Shown here: one piece after another, positions 30,406 to 38,826 of the stretch
Numbering within the stretch: position 1 is the first letter of the stretch
How the letters are laid out: every line of letters starts with the position of its first letter
NCBI GenBank assembly: GCA_030447385.1
Contig: JAUJOY010000001.1
Span: forward strand, 426,059-466,464
Origin: Mycobacteriales bacterium
GTDB taxonomy: Bacteria; Actinomycetota; Actinomycetes; Mycobacteriales; SCTD01
Length of the DNA stretch: 40,406 nucleotides
Reading direction: 5' to 3'
Notes under the pieces: generated by a model
The model's input: the letters and a program-made list of their open reading frames with translations, nothing else
The model's database searches: none
Told to the model about the DNA's origin: nothing
Position numbers and translations under genes: made by a program

Positions 30406-31674
30406 GTGAAGGTCCTGGTGCTCGGGTCGGGCGCGCGTGAGCACTCCCTCCTGCTCGCGCTGGCGCGGGACCCGGACGTGACTGCTCTCGCGTGCGCGCC
30501 GGGCAATCCGGGCACCGCCGAGCTCGCCGACAACCTCCCGCTCGACATCACGGACCCGGCCGCGGTGGTCGCGCTCGCGGCGGATGTCGCAGCCGACCTG
30601 GTGGTGGTCGGGCCGGAGGTCCCGCTGGTCGCGGGGGTCGCCGATGCCGTACGCGCCGGGGGCATCGCCTGCTTCGGCCCGTCCGCGGCCGCCGCGCAGA
30701 TCGAGGGCAGCAAGAGCTTCGCGAAGCAGGTCATGGCGCAGGCGGGGGTGCGCACGGCGGCCGCGCGGGTCTTCCGCTGCGCCGAGGAGTGCGTCGAGCA
30801 CCTGACGGCGGCACCGGCTCCGTACGTCGTGAAGGCCGACGGGCTCGCCGCGGGCAAAGGGGTGCACGTCGGGAGCGACCTGGCGGCGGCCGGCGACTTC
30901 GCGCGCGACGTGCTGCGGGAGGCCGGCTCGGTGGCCGTCGTCGAGGCCTACCTGGACGGGCCGGAGGTGTCGCTGTTCGGGCTGTGCGACGGCACGACCG
31001 TGGTGCCGATGCTGCCGGCGCAGGACTTCAAGCGGGTCGGGGACGACGACACCGGACCGAACACCGGCGGGATGGGGGCCTACGCCCCGCTGCCCTGGCT
31101 GCCGGACGAGGCGGTGGAGCAGATCCAGCGGGAGGTGCTCCAACCCGTCGTGGACGAGATGGCCCGGCGGGCAACGCCTTTCCAGGGGCTGCTCTACGCC
31201 GGGCTCGCGATGACGTCGACCGGGCCGCAGGTGGTCGAGTTCAACTGCCGCTTCGGCGACCCCGAGACGCAGGTGGTCCTGGCTCTGCTCGAGACGCCGC
31301 TGGCCGGGCTGCTGCTGGCCTGTACCTCAGGGACCCTCGCCGACCAGCCTCCGCTGCGGTGGCGCACGGGCGCGGCGGTCACCGTGGTGGTTGCCGCCGA
31401 GGGCTATCCGGCGGCGCCGGTTCTGGGCGATCGCGTCACGGTCGGCCCGCTGCCCGAGAGGGTCGCCGTGCTGCACGCCGGGACGAGGGTGGACGGCTCG
31501 CAGCTGGTCTCCTCGGGCGGACGGGTGCTGTCGGTGACGGCGGTCGGCGCTGCGCTGCAGGAGGCGCGTGACCTCGCGTACGAAGGGGTGGCGGCCGTCT
31601 CGCTGCGCGGCTCCCACTGGCGCACCGACATCGCCCGGGCTGCCCTGCCCCGCGGGCCGGCAACAACTCCATGA
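30406..31674 (+). CDS. purD: Phosphoribosylamine-glycine ligase PurD
   Basis: A 422-residue ATP-grasp ligase for the second step of purine synthesis, joining phosphoribosylamine and glycine to GAR. N-terminal domain VLVLGSGAREHSL (3-15) and VVGPEVPLVAG; ATP-grasp domain with YVVKADGLAAGKGV (about 142-155), QDFKRVGDDDTGPNTGGMGAY (about 206-226) and VVEFNCRFGDPETQ (about 276-289, metal-binding Glu and Asn). All key residues are present. GTG 30406 is supported by the -10 hexamer. The lycopene cyclase gene ends 28 bp upstream. Confidence 0.98.
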   Translation: MKVLVLGSGAREHSLLLALARDPDVTALACAPGNPGTAELADNLPLDITDPAAVVALAADVAADLVVVGPEVPLVAGVADAVRAGGIACFGPSAAAAQIEGSKSFAKQVMAQAGVRTAAARVFRCAEECVEHLTAAPAPYVVKADGLAAGKGVHVGSDLAAAGDFARDVLREAGSVAVVEAYLDGPEVSLFGLCDGTTVVPMLPAQDFKRVGDDDTGPNTGGMGAYAPLPWLPDEAVEQIQREVLQPVVDEMARRATPFQGLLYAGLAMTSTGPQVVEFNCRFGDPETQVVLALLETPLAGLLLACTSGTLADQPPLRWRTGAAVTVVVAAEGYPAAPVLGDRVTVGPLPERVAVLHAGTRVDGSQLVSSGGRVLSVTAVGAALQEARDLAYEGVAAVSLRGSHWRTDIARAALPRGPATTP

Positions 31675-31746
31675 TCAGCGCGGACTGGGAGTAGGGGCGG
31701 GCGTCTGGGAGAGTGGGCCTCCCGCCCCTGCCGAAGGAGCACCCGC

Positions 31747-33054
31747 GTGATCGAGCGCTACACCCTGCCCGAGATGGGGCGGGTCTGGAGCGAGGCCCAC
31801 AAGTACGAGCTGTGGTGCCGCGTCGAGGTGCTCGTTCTGGAGGCGCACGCCGCGGCCGGCGTCGTGCCCGCGGACAGCATGGGCCCCGTACGCCGGGCCG
31901 CCCCTCCCACGCCCGACGCCGTCGCGGAGATCGAGGCCGTCACCCAGCACGACGTGATCGCGTTCCTGTCGGCGTGGGCGGACAACACGGTGCCGCGCGA
32001 GGCGGCGGCGTACGTCCACTTCGGCATGACCAGCAGCGACCTGCTCGACACCGCGCTGGCGCTGCAGCTGGTGGAGGCGAGCGACCTGCTGCTCGCGAAG
32101 GCCGACACCCTCGTCGCGGCGCTGCGCGACCTCGGCCTGGCGCACAAGGACACCGTGAAGGTGGGTCGCACGCACGGGATCCACGCCGAGCCCACCACGT
32201 GGGGGCACCGCGTCGCGGACCTCGCGTTCGCGATGGCGCGCAGCCGGGACCGGCTGAGGCGGGCGCGTGACGCGGTGGCCGTCGCGAAGGTGAGCGGTGC
32301 TGTCGGGACGTACTCCAACATCGACCCGGCCGTGGAGCAGGGCCTCGCGCGCCAGCTCGCCCTGACCCCCGCGCCGGCCGCGACGCAGGTCGTGATGCGG
32401 GACGGCATCAGCGAGTGGGTGTGCGCGCTGGCGGTGATCGCCACCGTGTGCGAGGCGTTCGCGCTCGAGGTCCGGCACGGCCAGCGGACCGAGGTGCGCG
32501 AGCTGGAGGAGCCGTTCGGCAAGGGCCAGAAGGGCTCGAGCGCGATGCCGCACAAGAAGAACCCGATCGCCAGCGAGCGCATCGCGGGGATCGCCCGGAT
32601 CGTGCGGGCGCAGGTCGTGCCGGTCATGGAGGGGATCGCGCTGTGGCACGAGCGCGACATCAGCCACTCCTCCACCGAGCGGGTGGCGCTGCCGGACGCG
32701 AGCATCGCGACGGACTACCTGCTGCACCTGACGACCCGGCTGGTGACCGGTCTCGTCGTCGATGCCGACCGGATGCGGGCCAACCTGGAGAGCTCGGGCG
32801 GGCTCATCTACACCGGCGTCGTGCTGCTGGAGCTGGTCGAGGGCGGGCTGTCGCGCGAGGACGCGTACGCCTTCGTGCAGGCCGCGGCGATGCGCACGTG
32901 GGAGACCGGCACGCCGTTCCGCGAGACGCTCAGCGCGGCGGCGAAGGAGGCCGGGAAGGAGCTCGGCGAGGCGCGCCTGGACGACGTGTGCCGGCCGGAG
33001 CGCTACCTCGCGCGGCTCGGGCCGGTCTTCGAGCGGTTGGCTGCCCTGTCCTAG
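31747..33054 (+). CDS. purB: Adenylosuccinate lyase PurB
   Basis: A 435-residue homotetrameric lyase of the fumarase/aspartase superfamily. It releases fumarate from SAICAR and from adenylosuccinate, so it acts after both PurC and PurA. Conserved segments: TQHDVIAFL (about 66-74), HFGMTSSDLLDTA (about 94-106), GRTHGIHAEPTTWG (about 140-153), and the signature GSSAMPHKKNP (about 263-273) with the mobile catalytic serine. The start is GTG 31747 with GAAGGAG 9 nt before it, unlike the leaderless purD. It is followed after 16 nt by the PspC mini-protein. Confidence 0.98.
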   Translation: MIERYTLPEMGRVWSEAHKYELWCRVEVLVLEAHAAAGVVPADSMGPVRRAAPPTPDAVAEIEAVTQHDVIAFLSAWADNTVPREAAAYVHFGMTSSDLLDTALALQLVEASDLLLAKADTLVAALRDLGLAHKDTVKVGRTHGIHAEPTTWGHRVADLAFAMARSRDRLRRARDAVAVAKVSGAVGTYSNIDPAVEQGLARQLALTPAPAATQVVMRDGISEWVCALAVIATVCEAFALEVRHGQRTEVRELEEPFGKGQKGSSAMPHKKNPIASERIAGIARIVRAQVVPVMEGIALWHERDISHSSTERVALPDASIATDYLLHLTTRLVTGLVVDADRMRANLESSGGLIYTGVVLLELVEGGLSREDAYAFVQAAAMRTWETGTPFRETLSAAAKEAGKELGEARLDDVCRPERYLARLGPVFERLAALS

Positions 33055-33058
33055 CGGG

Positions 33059-33064
33059 CAGGGT
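33059..33064 (+). promoter_or_regulatory. Possible PspC -10 hexamer
   Basis: CAGGGT lies 6 nt before the ATG at 33071. It keeps the A and T positions of a -10 and the leaderless spacing, but it may also be chance, since purB ends just upstream. Confidence 0.3.
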
Positions 33065-33070
33065 CCTGTC

Positions 33071-33256
33071 ATGGCGAGACTCACCCGCCCTGCCCGAGGC
33101 GAAGGCCGCGTCATCGCGGGCGTTGCTGCCGCCGTTGCCGACGGCCTGGGCCTGTCCACCACGCTGGTGCGGCTGCTGTTCGTGCTGGCCGGCTTCTTCG
33201 GCGCCGGTGAGCTGGTCTATCTCGTGCTCTGGGTGCTGCTGCCGAAGCGGCGCTGA
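33071..33256 (+). CDS. PspC domain mini-protein
   Basis: A 61-residue protein that is essentially one PspC domain: LTRPARGEGRVIAGVAAAVADGLGL, then LVRLLFVLAGFFGAGELVYLVLWVLLPKR with one or two membrane helices. PspC domains occur in phage-shock and envelope-stress regulators, usually with extra domains; here only the core is present. The ending LPKRR is basic and cytosolic. It lies directly after purB and may share its transcript. Role unknown; the wider window has other envelope-stress genes. Confidence 0.88.
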   Translation: MARLTRPARGEGRVIAGVAAAVADGLGLSTTLVRLLFVLAGFFGAGELVYLVLWVLLPKRR

Positions 33257-33371
33257 GCCACCGGCGGCGGGTCAGGCCGGCCGAGAGGTGCTGGGCGACC
33301 CGTGGGAAGAGACCGGAGAGGGCTTGCCGCGGCCCTCGCGCCGAAGACCCGGGCTCCGACCGGACCTGGTT

Positions 33372-33450
33372 GCACACATCCAGATCGCTCAGCGACCGTG
33401 TCGTCGCTGTGCCGAGCGTGCCGCGTCAAGAAGTGGATCACGATGTGTGC
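33372..33450. repeat. 80-nt-type palindromic dispersed element, copy 2
   Basis: Reverse-oriented relative of 4984-5063. Ends GCACACATC (33372-33380) and GATGTGTGC (33442-33450) are inverted, with a further GATC match inside. The strip GTGGATCACGATGTGTGC (33433-33450) equals the other copy's left end on the opposite strand. The centre differs but again holds a hairpin: AGCGAC (33391-33396) and GTCGCT (33403-33408). It lies between the PspC gene and the GH18 gene. Confidence 0.8.
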
Positions 33451-33528
33451 GAAAGGGTCCGGGCCCCGCAACCGGCTTCACCCCCGCCCCGGCTTCAGCC
33501 CCTTCCGGGACGAACCGACGTTCCCGGC

Positions 33529-34919
33529 ATGCCACTGCACAGCACCTTCTCCCGCCGGGTCGGCACTGCGGTGCTCTCCCTCACCCTGATGCTGCTCGCT
33601 GCGCTCCTCGGTGGCCCGGCCACGGCCGCCTCCGCCGAGACGGTGGCGAGCCCGCGCAAGGTGACCGGGTGGCTGCCCTACTGGGACCAGGCGCGGGGGT
33701 TGCAGTCGTTCCTGGCGAACGCCGACCTGTACTCCTCGGTGTCACCGTTCTGGTACGAGATGAGCACCACTGGTGGGATCAGCCGTTACCCGGGGGCGGA
33801 GGACGCGACCGTCCTGAGCGGGATCCGCGGCAAAGGTGCAGGTCCTCCCGACGATCACCAACAACTTCGACCCGGTACGCGTGAGCACGATGCTGGCGAC
33901 CGCGACCTCCCGGGCGGCCCACATCCGGGCCCTGACGGACCTGGCCGCCGCGAAGGGCTACGACGGGATCGACGTGGACTACGAGGGCATGGCGGCGGCC
34001 GACCGGGACCGGTTCTCGGCCTTCGTCGACGAGCTCGCCTCAGCCCTGCACGCCCAGGGCCGGCTGCTCAGCGTCGCGGTGCACGCCAAGACCGCCGAGC
34101 CGGGCACGTGGAGCAGGCCCGCAGGCCCAGAACTACAAAGCCATCGGCGCGGCCGCTGACCGGGTGCGCCTGATGGCCTACGACTACTCGTGGGAGACCA
34201 GCCCGGCCGGCCCGATCGCGCCCTTGAGCTGGGTCGACAGCGTCGCCGCCTTCGCGGTCACCCAGATCCCGGCGGCCAAGGTCGAGCTCGGGATGAGCCT
34301 GTACGGCTACGACTGGGTCGGCGGTCGCGGTGAGGGCGTCACCCACGACGTCGTCACCAGCCGGCTCACGAGCTTCGGGGCCACGCGCACCTGGGACAGC
34401 GCCGCCGCCGAGCCGACCTTCAGCTACACCAGCGGCGGCAGCGCGCACACCGTCTACTACGCCGACGCGCAGTCGGTCACCGCCCGCCTCGCCGTGGTCG
34501 ACAAGCACGCCCTGGCCGCCGCCGCGTTCTGGCGGCTCGGCGGGGAGGACCCCGCCGTCTGGACCGCCGTCCGCAACCGCTGGGGCACCAGCACGACCAC
34601 CGAACCCACCACCACACCGACGACCGACACCACCGCACCGTCCGTCCCGGCGGCGCTGACGGCCAACCCGGGCTCCCGCCGGATCACGCTGGGCTGGAAG
34701 GCATCCACCGATCTCGGCGGCAGCGGACTCGCCGGCTACGAGGTGCTGCGCGCCACCTCTTCCGCCGGTCCCTGGACGAAGGTCGCCGCGACGACCAGCC
34801 TGACCCTGACCGACCGCAACGTGGTCCGCGGCCGCACCTACTGGTACGCCGTGCAGGCCTACGACACGGCGGGCAACCGCAGCGCGACCTCCGCCACCGC
34901 GAGCGCCGCAGTCCGGTAG
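33529..34919 (+). pseudogene. GH18 family secreted glycosidase with FnIII domain, two frameshifts
   Basis: The product is spread over three frames. Frame 1 (33529-about 33834): signal peptide (VGTAVLSLTLMLLAALLGG...ASA) and VTGWLPYWDQARGLQSF. Frame 2 (about 33835-34118): VQVLPTITNNFDPVRV and the GH18 catalytic motif YDGIDVDYEGM with its Glu intact. Frame 3 (about 34121-34919): QAQNYKAIG, VRLMAYDYSWETSPAGPIAP, GMSLYGYDWVG, a Thr-rich linker and a fibronectin type III domain to the end. Removing one A from 33832-33834 and one C from 34118-34120 restores one frame of about 462 residues. It would be a secreted chitinase- or YaaH-like wall enzyme. It may be a pseudogene or a sequencing artefact at short homopolymers. 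Confidence 0.85.
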
Positions 34920-34931
34920 CGACCCGGCTGC

Positions 34932-34937
34932 GAGACT
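34932..34937 (+). promoter_or_regulatory. Possible purC -10 hexamer (leaderless)
   Basis: GAGACT lies 6 nt before the purC GTG at 34944. Only the A at position 2 and the T at position 6 fit a -10, so this is weaker than the others. Confidence 0.35.
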
Positions 34938-34943
34938 CAGCCG

Positions 34944-35840
34944 GTGAGCGAGCTCCCCCTCCCGGTTGTCGCCCGCGGCAAGGTCCGCACCCTCTACGCG
35001 GTGGGTGACGACGCGCTGCTGCTCGTCGCCAGCGACCGGATCTCGGCGTACGACGTGGTGCTGCCGACGCCCGTGCCGGACAAGGGCGCGGTGCTCACCG
35101 GGCTCTCGATCTGGTGGTTCGAGCAGCTCGCGGACCTGGTGCCGAACCACCTGGTCACCACGCGCACCAGCGAGTTCCCGGACGTCCTCCAGCCGTACGC
35201 CGATCAGCTCCGCGGCCGGTCGATGCTGTGCCGGCGCCTGTCGATGGTGCCGGTGGAGTGCGTCGCGCGCGGGTACCTGACTGGGTCCGGCTGGAACGAC
35301 TACCGGACGTCCGGTGCTGTCTGCGGCGTGCGCCTACCGACCGGGCTGGAGGACGGATCACGCCTGCCCGCAGCCATCTTCACCCCGGCGACCAAAGCGG
35401 ACGTGGGAGATCACGACGAGAACATCACCTTCGACCAGGTCGCAAGGAACGTCGGTGCCGATCTAGCCGGCGAGCTGCGCCGGGTCACCCTCTCCGTCTA
35501 CGAGCGGGGCGCCAGCATCGCGTCCGACCGGGGCATCCTCGTCGCCGACACCAAGATCGAAGTCGGCCACGACAGCGACGGCGTCCTCACGCTGGGGGAC
35601 GAGGTCCTCACCCCCGACTCCAGCCGGTTCTGGCCAGCCGACGGGTGGCAACCGGGCCGCCCCCAGCCCTCATATGACAAGCAGTACGTGCGCGACTGGC
35701 TCAGCGACAGCGGTTGGGACCGGACCGCGCCGGGACCCGAGCTGCCGGTGGACGTCGTAGCGCGTACGCGGGAGAAGTACGTCGAGGCCTACGAGCGGCT
35801 GACCGGCTCGTCCTTCGCCGCCTACCTGCGCGAGGCATGA
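34944..35840 (+). CDS. purC: Phosphoribosylaminoimidazole-succinocarboxamide synthase PurC
   Basis: A 298-residue SAICAR synthetase that joins CAIR and aspartate with ATP in purine synthesis; PurB then acts on the product. Motifs: ARGKVRTLYAVGDDALLLVASDRISAYD (about 10-37), VPVECVARGYLTGSGW (about 101-116), FTPATKADVGDHDENITF (about 149-166), and ERGASIASDRGILVADTKIEVG (about 188-209). Length is that of the longer actinobacterial and eukaryotic-like form. The start is GTG 34944. Separated from purB by PspC, the repeat element and the broken GH18 gene. A strong terminator follows. Confidence 0.97.
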   Translation: MSELPLPVVARGKVRTLYAVGDDALLLVASDRISAYDVVLPTPVPDKGAVLTGLSIWWFEQLADLVPNHLVTTRTSEFPDVLQPYADQLRGRSMLCRRLSMVPVECVARGYLTGSGWNDYRTSGAVCGVRLPTGLEDGSRLPAAIFTPATKADVGDHDENITFDQVARNVGADLAGELRRVTLSVYERGASIASDRGILVADTKIEVGHDSDGVLTLGDEVLTPDSSRFWPADGWQPGRPQPSYDKQYVRDWLSDSGWDRTAPGPELPVDVVARTREKYVEAYERLTGSSFAAYLREA

Positions 35841-35846
35841 CCGCGC

Positions 35847-35879
35847 GAGGGGCGCACCCGCTGGTCGGGTGCGCCCCTC
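35847..35879. terminator. Strong bidirectional terminator hairpin
   Basis: GAGGGGCGCACCCG (35847-35860) and CGGGTGCGCCCCTC (35866-35879) form a perfect 14-bp stem with a CTGGT loop. It starts 6 nt after the purC stop and precedes the end of the convergent Ig-repeat gene, so it can stop transcripts from both sides. Confidence 0.9.
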
Positions 35880-35901
35880 GGGCGTGCGTCGCGGGATCAG
35901 G

Positions 35902-37905
35902 CTAGGGGCTGCTGACCGGGTCGCCGTTCGACACCGTGAGCGCCGACGTCTCGTGGCAGCTCGCGGGGATGTCCCGCTGGGCCGTGTTGGTGCTGTCGTA
36001 GCTCACCGACCACGAGAAGTCGCCGGTCACAATGACGGCCGTCGTGTTGGCCGTGCTCACGGTCTGCGGTGACGCCCCTGCCACGGCCACCGACGTGCTG
36101 TACAGGGGTGTTGTCCCCGTGCAGTCGCTGGAGTTGTAAAGGGTGAAGTGCACCGTGCCGGCCAGGTTCCCACCAGCAGGTGCGCTGATCGTCGCCGAGT
36201 CGTTGGGCACCCAGGACTGGGCTGTGGTCATCGAGGAGGGCACGGTGCGAACCCTGACGTCCTCGGCGGTGTCGGTGCACGCCGCGTTGTGGGTCAACCC
36301 GCTGGTGTTCGGCGAGCTCCCGCTGTAGACAGCCACCCAGTGGTAGTTCCCCTCACCCCTTGGGACGAACTGGGGTGCCGGAGTGTTGTACGTCCCGTTG
36401 CCGGACACCGACACTTCGGGGGACGTGTAGACCAGCGCACCGCAAGCGGTGTCGCTTGGGCCGTACAGCTTGAAGGTGATCGTGCCGCCCGCAGCTGCTC
36501 CACCGGCCCCGGTGAGGTTGATGACCGGGTTAGCGGGCTGGGAGACCGTCCCGCCCAGGCTCGCCGAGTCGGTCACCGCCTGGCCGAGGTCCACGTCGGG
36601 ACCGGCGGACGTCGAGAGTGTCGGCGTCGCGGGGATGACCGTGAAGCACTCGGAGGAGCGCGAGTCGGACGAGCCCGGGATGCCGTTGGCACTGTCGCCG
36701 GTGAACACTGCGCGCCAGCAGTAGCGACCGGCCGAGGTGACGTAGGCCGTGGGCGACTGCACCGTCACGGGGTAGGCCGCGCCGGTGAGGCTGGTCGACC
36801 CGACTGGCGTGCCGCCGGTCTCGCACAGTGCCGTCCCGTCCAGCTTGCACAGGTGGAACGCGACCGAGCCTGCCGGGGTGGCGGTTCCACCGATCAGGCT
36901 GACGACGGCCAAGTCGGCGACGGCCAGGACGCCGGTGCCGATCGAGGCTCCGCCTGCCGGCACGTTCTGGCTCGTGTCGGGGTCCGTCGACGTGTTGGTC
37001 ACGACCTTGGGCGTCGTCACCGTCTCCGACGTGCAGTTCGAGATCGGCGGTGCCGTCCGCAGGATGGTGTCCTTGTAGTCGGCCGTGTCCGAGTTGCCCG
37101 TCACGGTGCTGGGAATGGTGTTGGCGAACGTCCGGCAGGCGGTGCTCCCGCCGAAGACGGTGTCGGTCAGGTTGACCGCCGCCTCGCCACGGAACCCGTC
37201 GGCGCTGTATCTCGCCTGCGAGACGGACAAGTCGAGGGGATCCCCGGGAGGGCTCAGCGTGAGGTTGTCACCCGACCCGGACCAGGTGCGCAGGTAGAGA
37301 TCCCTGCTGCCGCCCTGCTGGTCCCAGAGGATCATGAAGTCGCCGGCCCTGCGGTTGTCGAACGGGTTGCAGCTCGCGGTGAGCTGCTCGGCGCTCGCGG
37401 TCTCGTAGGCGCACGCCGCGGGAGGCGGGTCCTGCATGAACTCGTAGGCGATGAAGCCGCTGCCGCTGTTGGCGTCGCGCTCCCAGGCGAAGTACAGCCA
37501 GTCCTTGCCGTTCTCGCGCTCGGTGTCCAGCCAGGCACCGCGCAGGTCCACCTGCCCGTTGGGATTGGTGAGCCCGAGCGTGGGGACGGCGTCGCCGTGG
37601 ATGACACCGATCTTCGTGGTGTTGGAGTTGAGCGGGCCGAGCTCCTTGACATTGCCCTCCGGGTCCTCGAGGAAGGCGGTGCCCCCGTCAGGAACCGAGC
37701 CGTCGATGTTGTACGGGCCGTCCGCCGCCAAGGCGGTGGGTGCGACGAGGACTGTCCCGGGGAGGGCGAGGGCGGCGAGCAGGGCCACCCAGCGGCTCCG
37801 ACGGCGGAATGAGCGGGTCCGGCGGGATGTCCCGCCGCTCGAGGGCCTGTCTGTCACCCCCCGCGTCGTGAGCGAGTGCCTACGCTGAACTGGTTCTGCC
37901 TTCAT
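35902..37905 (-). CDS. Large secreted protein with Ig-like repeats
   Basis: A 667-residue exported protein. A long basic N-terminus with twin-Arg clusters (FRRRSRW) leads into a hydrophobic core (ALLAALALPGTVLVAPTALA), cleavage likely after residue 60. A first domain (about 61-320) has GAWLDTERENGKDWLYFAWERD and several Cys. Then come three Ig-like beta domains of about 100 residues with similar layout: VAFHLCKLDG...YCWRAVFTGDSANG, ITFKLYGPSDTACG...YHWVAVYSGSSPNT, and VHFTLYNSSDCTG...FSWSVSYDSTNTA, each with an internal Cys pair. No LPXTG, membrane anchor or wall-binding motif is seen at the C-terminus. Probably released or loosely bound adhesin-like protein; function unknown. Confidence 0.82.
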   Translation of the reverse strand: MKAEPVQRRHSLTTRGVTDRPSSGGTSRRTRSFRRRSRWVALLAALALPGTVLVAPTALAADGPYNIDGSVPDGGTAFLEDPEGNVKELGPLNSNTTKIGVIHGDAVPTLGLTNPNGQVDLRGAWLDTERENGKDWLYFAWERDANSGSGFIAYEFMQDPPPAACAYETASAEQLTASCNPFDNRRAGDFMILWDQQGGSRDLYLRTWSGSGDNLTLSPPGDPLDLSVSQARYSADGFRGEAAVNLTDTVFGGSTACRTFANTIPSTVTGNSDTADYKDTILRTAPPISNCTSETVTTPKVVTNTSTDPDTSQNVPAGGASIGTGVLAVADLAVVSLIGGTATPAGSVAFHLCKLDGTALCETGGTPVGSTSLTGAAYPVTVQSPTAYVTSAGRYCWRAVFTGDSANGIPGSSDSRSSECFTVIPATPTLSTSAGPDVDLGQAVTDSASLGGTVSQPANPVINLTGAGGAAAGGTITFKLYGPSDTACGALVYTSPEVSVSGNGTYNTPAPQFVPRGEGNYHWVAVYSGSSPNTSGLTHNAACTDTAEDVRVRTVPSSMTTAQSWVPNDSATISAPAGGNLAGTVHFTLYNSSDCTGTTPLYSTSVAVAGASPQTVSTANTTAVIVTGDFSWSVSYDSTNTAQRDIPASCHETSALTVSNGDPVSSP

Positions 37906-37907
37906 GT

Positions 37908-37916
37908 CCCCCCCCC
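37908..37916 (-). promoter_or_regulatory. Nine-base poly-G tract at the ribosome site of the Ig-repeat gene
   Basis: On the coding (minus) strand, GGGGGGGGG lies 2 nt before the ATG at 37905, where the Shine-Dalgarno sequence should be. Its length could change by slippage and alter translation (inference). Confidence 0.6.
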
Positions 37917-38064
37917 GAGGTACTGCTGCAGCGGCAACGGTGGCTGCGGCACCGTCGAGCCGGCACCTGCTACCGGAGCAGGCACCGCTGTGCGAGTTGG
38001 GCCGGCGGACCCCCCTCGTGCCCGCCGACCCTCCATCGCTTCCGTGCCGAAGATCTTGCCGACG

Positions 38065-38108
38065 CTTGCTGAACCTTGGCTGAGGACTTCCTGAAGATTT
38101 CCTGAAGA
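38065..38108 (+). promoter_or_regulatory. Four phased 11-bp direct repeats (response-regulator operator)
   Basis: CTTGCTGAACC, TTGGCTGAGGA, CTTCCTGAAGA and TTTCCTGAAGA follow each other without gaps (38065-38108); CTGA sits at positions 5-8 of each. An exact tandem TTCCTGAAGAT lies at 38088-38109. OmpR/PhoB-family regulators bind direct repeats spaced 11 bp. The array ends 28 bp before the -10 hexamer of the response-regulator gene, so autoregulation is likely. Confidence 0.75.
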
Positions 38109-38136
38109 TCCGGGACGTCCGGGGGGGAGTTCGCGG

Positions 38137-38142
38137 CAGAAT
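38137..38142 (+). promoter_or_regulatory. Response-regulator gene -10 hexamer (leaderless)
   Basis: CAGAAT lies 6 nt before the GTG at 38149 without a ribosome site between. Confidence 0.5.
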
Positions 38143-38148
38143 GCACCG

Positions 38149-38826
38149 GTGCGCCTACAACGCCCGCGGGTCCTGGTGGTCGAGGACGACAACCCCATCC
38201 GCGCCGCGCTCGACGTCGCCCTTCGCGGGGAGGGGTACGAGGTGCGCGCCGAGCCGGACGGGAGGGAGCTGCAGCAGGTCGCTGAGCTGTTCCTGCCCGA
38301 TCTCGCCGTGCTCGACATCCGCCTCCCCGTGGGCCCGGACGGCTACGAGATGGCCGGGATCCTGCGGGGCCTCGGTGACATGCCGGTGCTGTTCCTCACC
38401 GCCGCCGACAGCGTGGAGGATCGGCTGGCGGGCTTCGAGGCGGGGGCCGACGACTACCTCATCAAGCCGTTCTCGATGGCCGAGCTGCTCGCCAGGGTTC
38501 AGGCACTGCTGCGCAGATCCGGCCGGCTGTCGTCGGACACCTGGCAGGTGGGGGACCTCGTGGTGGACGACGGCGCCAAGACCGTCGTCCGGGGCGGCGT
38601 CGCGCTGGATCTCACCAAGACCGAGTACGACCTGCTCGCGATGCTCGCGCAGCACGTGGGCAAGGTGCTCACCAAGACCCAGCTGCTGACCACGGTGTGG
38701 GGCTTCGACGCCTACGACGCCAACCTGGTCGAGGTCCACATGAGCGCCCTGCGGCGCAAGCTCGAAGCCACTGGCCCGCGACTGATCCAGACCGTACGCG
38801 GCGCCGGGTACGTACTGCGCGCATGA
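38149..38826 (+). CDS. OmpR/PhoB-family response regulator
   Basis: A 225-residue two-component regulator. The receiver domain (7-120) has the acidic pocket VLVVEDD (8-14), phospho-acceptor Asp56 in AVLDIRLP, the conserved Thr/Ser in FLTAAD (about 84), and Lys106 in YLIKPFS. The winged-helix DNA-binding domain (about 130-225) shows LDLTKTEYDLLAMLAQH, VLTKTQLLTTVWG and LVEVHMSALRRKLE, ending IQTVRGAGYVLR. The stop overlaps the kinase start (ATGA), so the pair is translated together. The four 11-bp repeats just upstream are the expected self-binding site. Confidence 0.95.
   Translation: MRLQRPRVLVVEDDNPIRAALDVALRGEGYEVRAEPDGRELQQVAELFLPDLAVLDIRLPVGPDGYEMAGILRGLGDMPVLFLTAADSVEDRLAGFEAGADDYLIKPFSMAELLARVQALLRRSGRLSSDTWQVGDLVVDDGAKTVVRGGVALDLTKTEYDLLAMLAQHVGKVLTKTQLLTTVWGFDAYDANLVEVHMSALRRKLEATGPRLIQTVRGAGYVLRA

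Noticed and set aside
28506-30857. A 783-codon minus-strand extension of the repeat-protein gene over lycopene cyclase and purD
   Set aside because: The ribosome site AAGGAGA before the ATG at 29129 and the signal peptide define the start; the upstream part is antisense to certain genes.
34111-34128. An 8-bp duplication (GCAGGCCC twice) as the cause of the second GH18 frameshift
   Set aside because: Removing one 8-bp unit shifts the frame by two and does not restore it; removing one C from 34118-34120 does.
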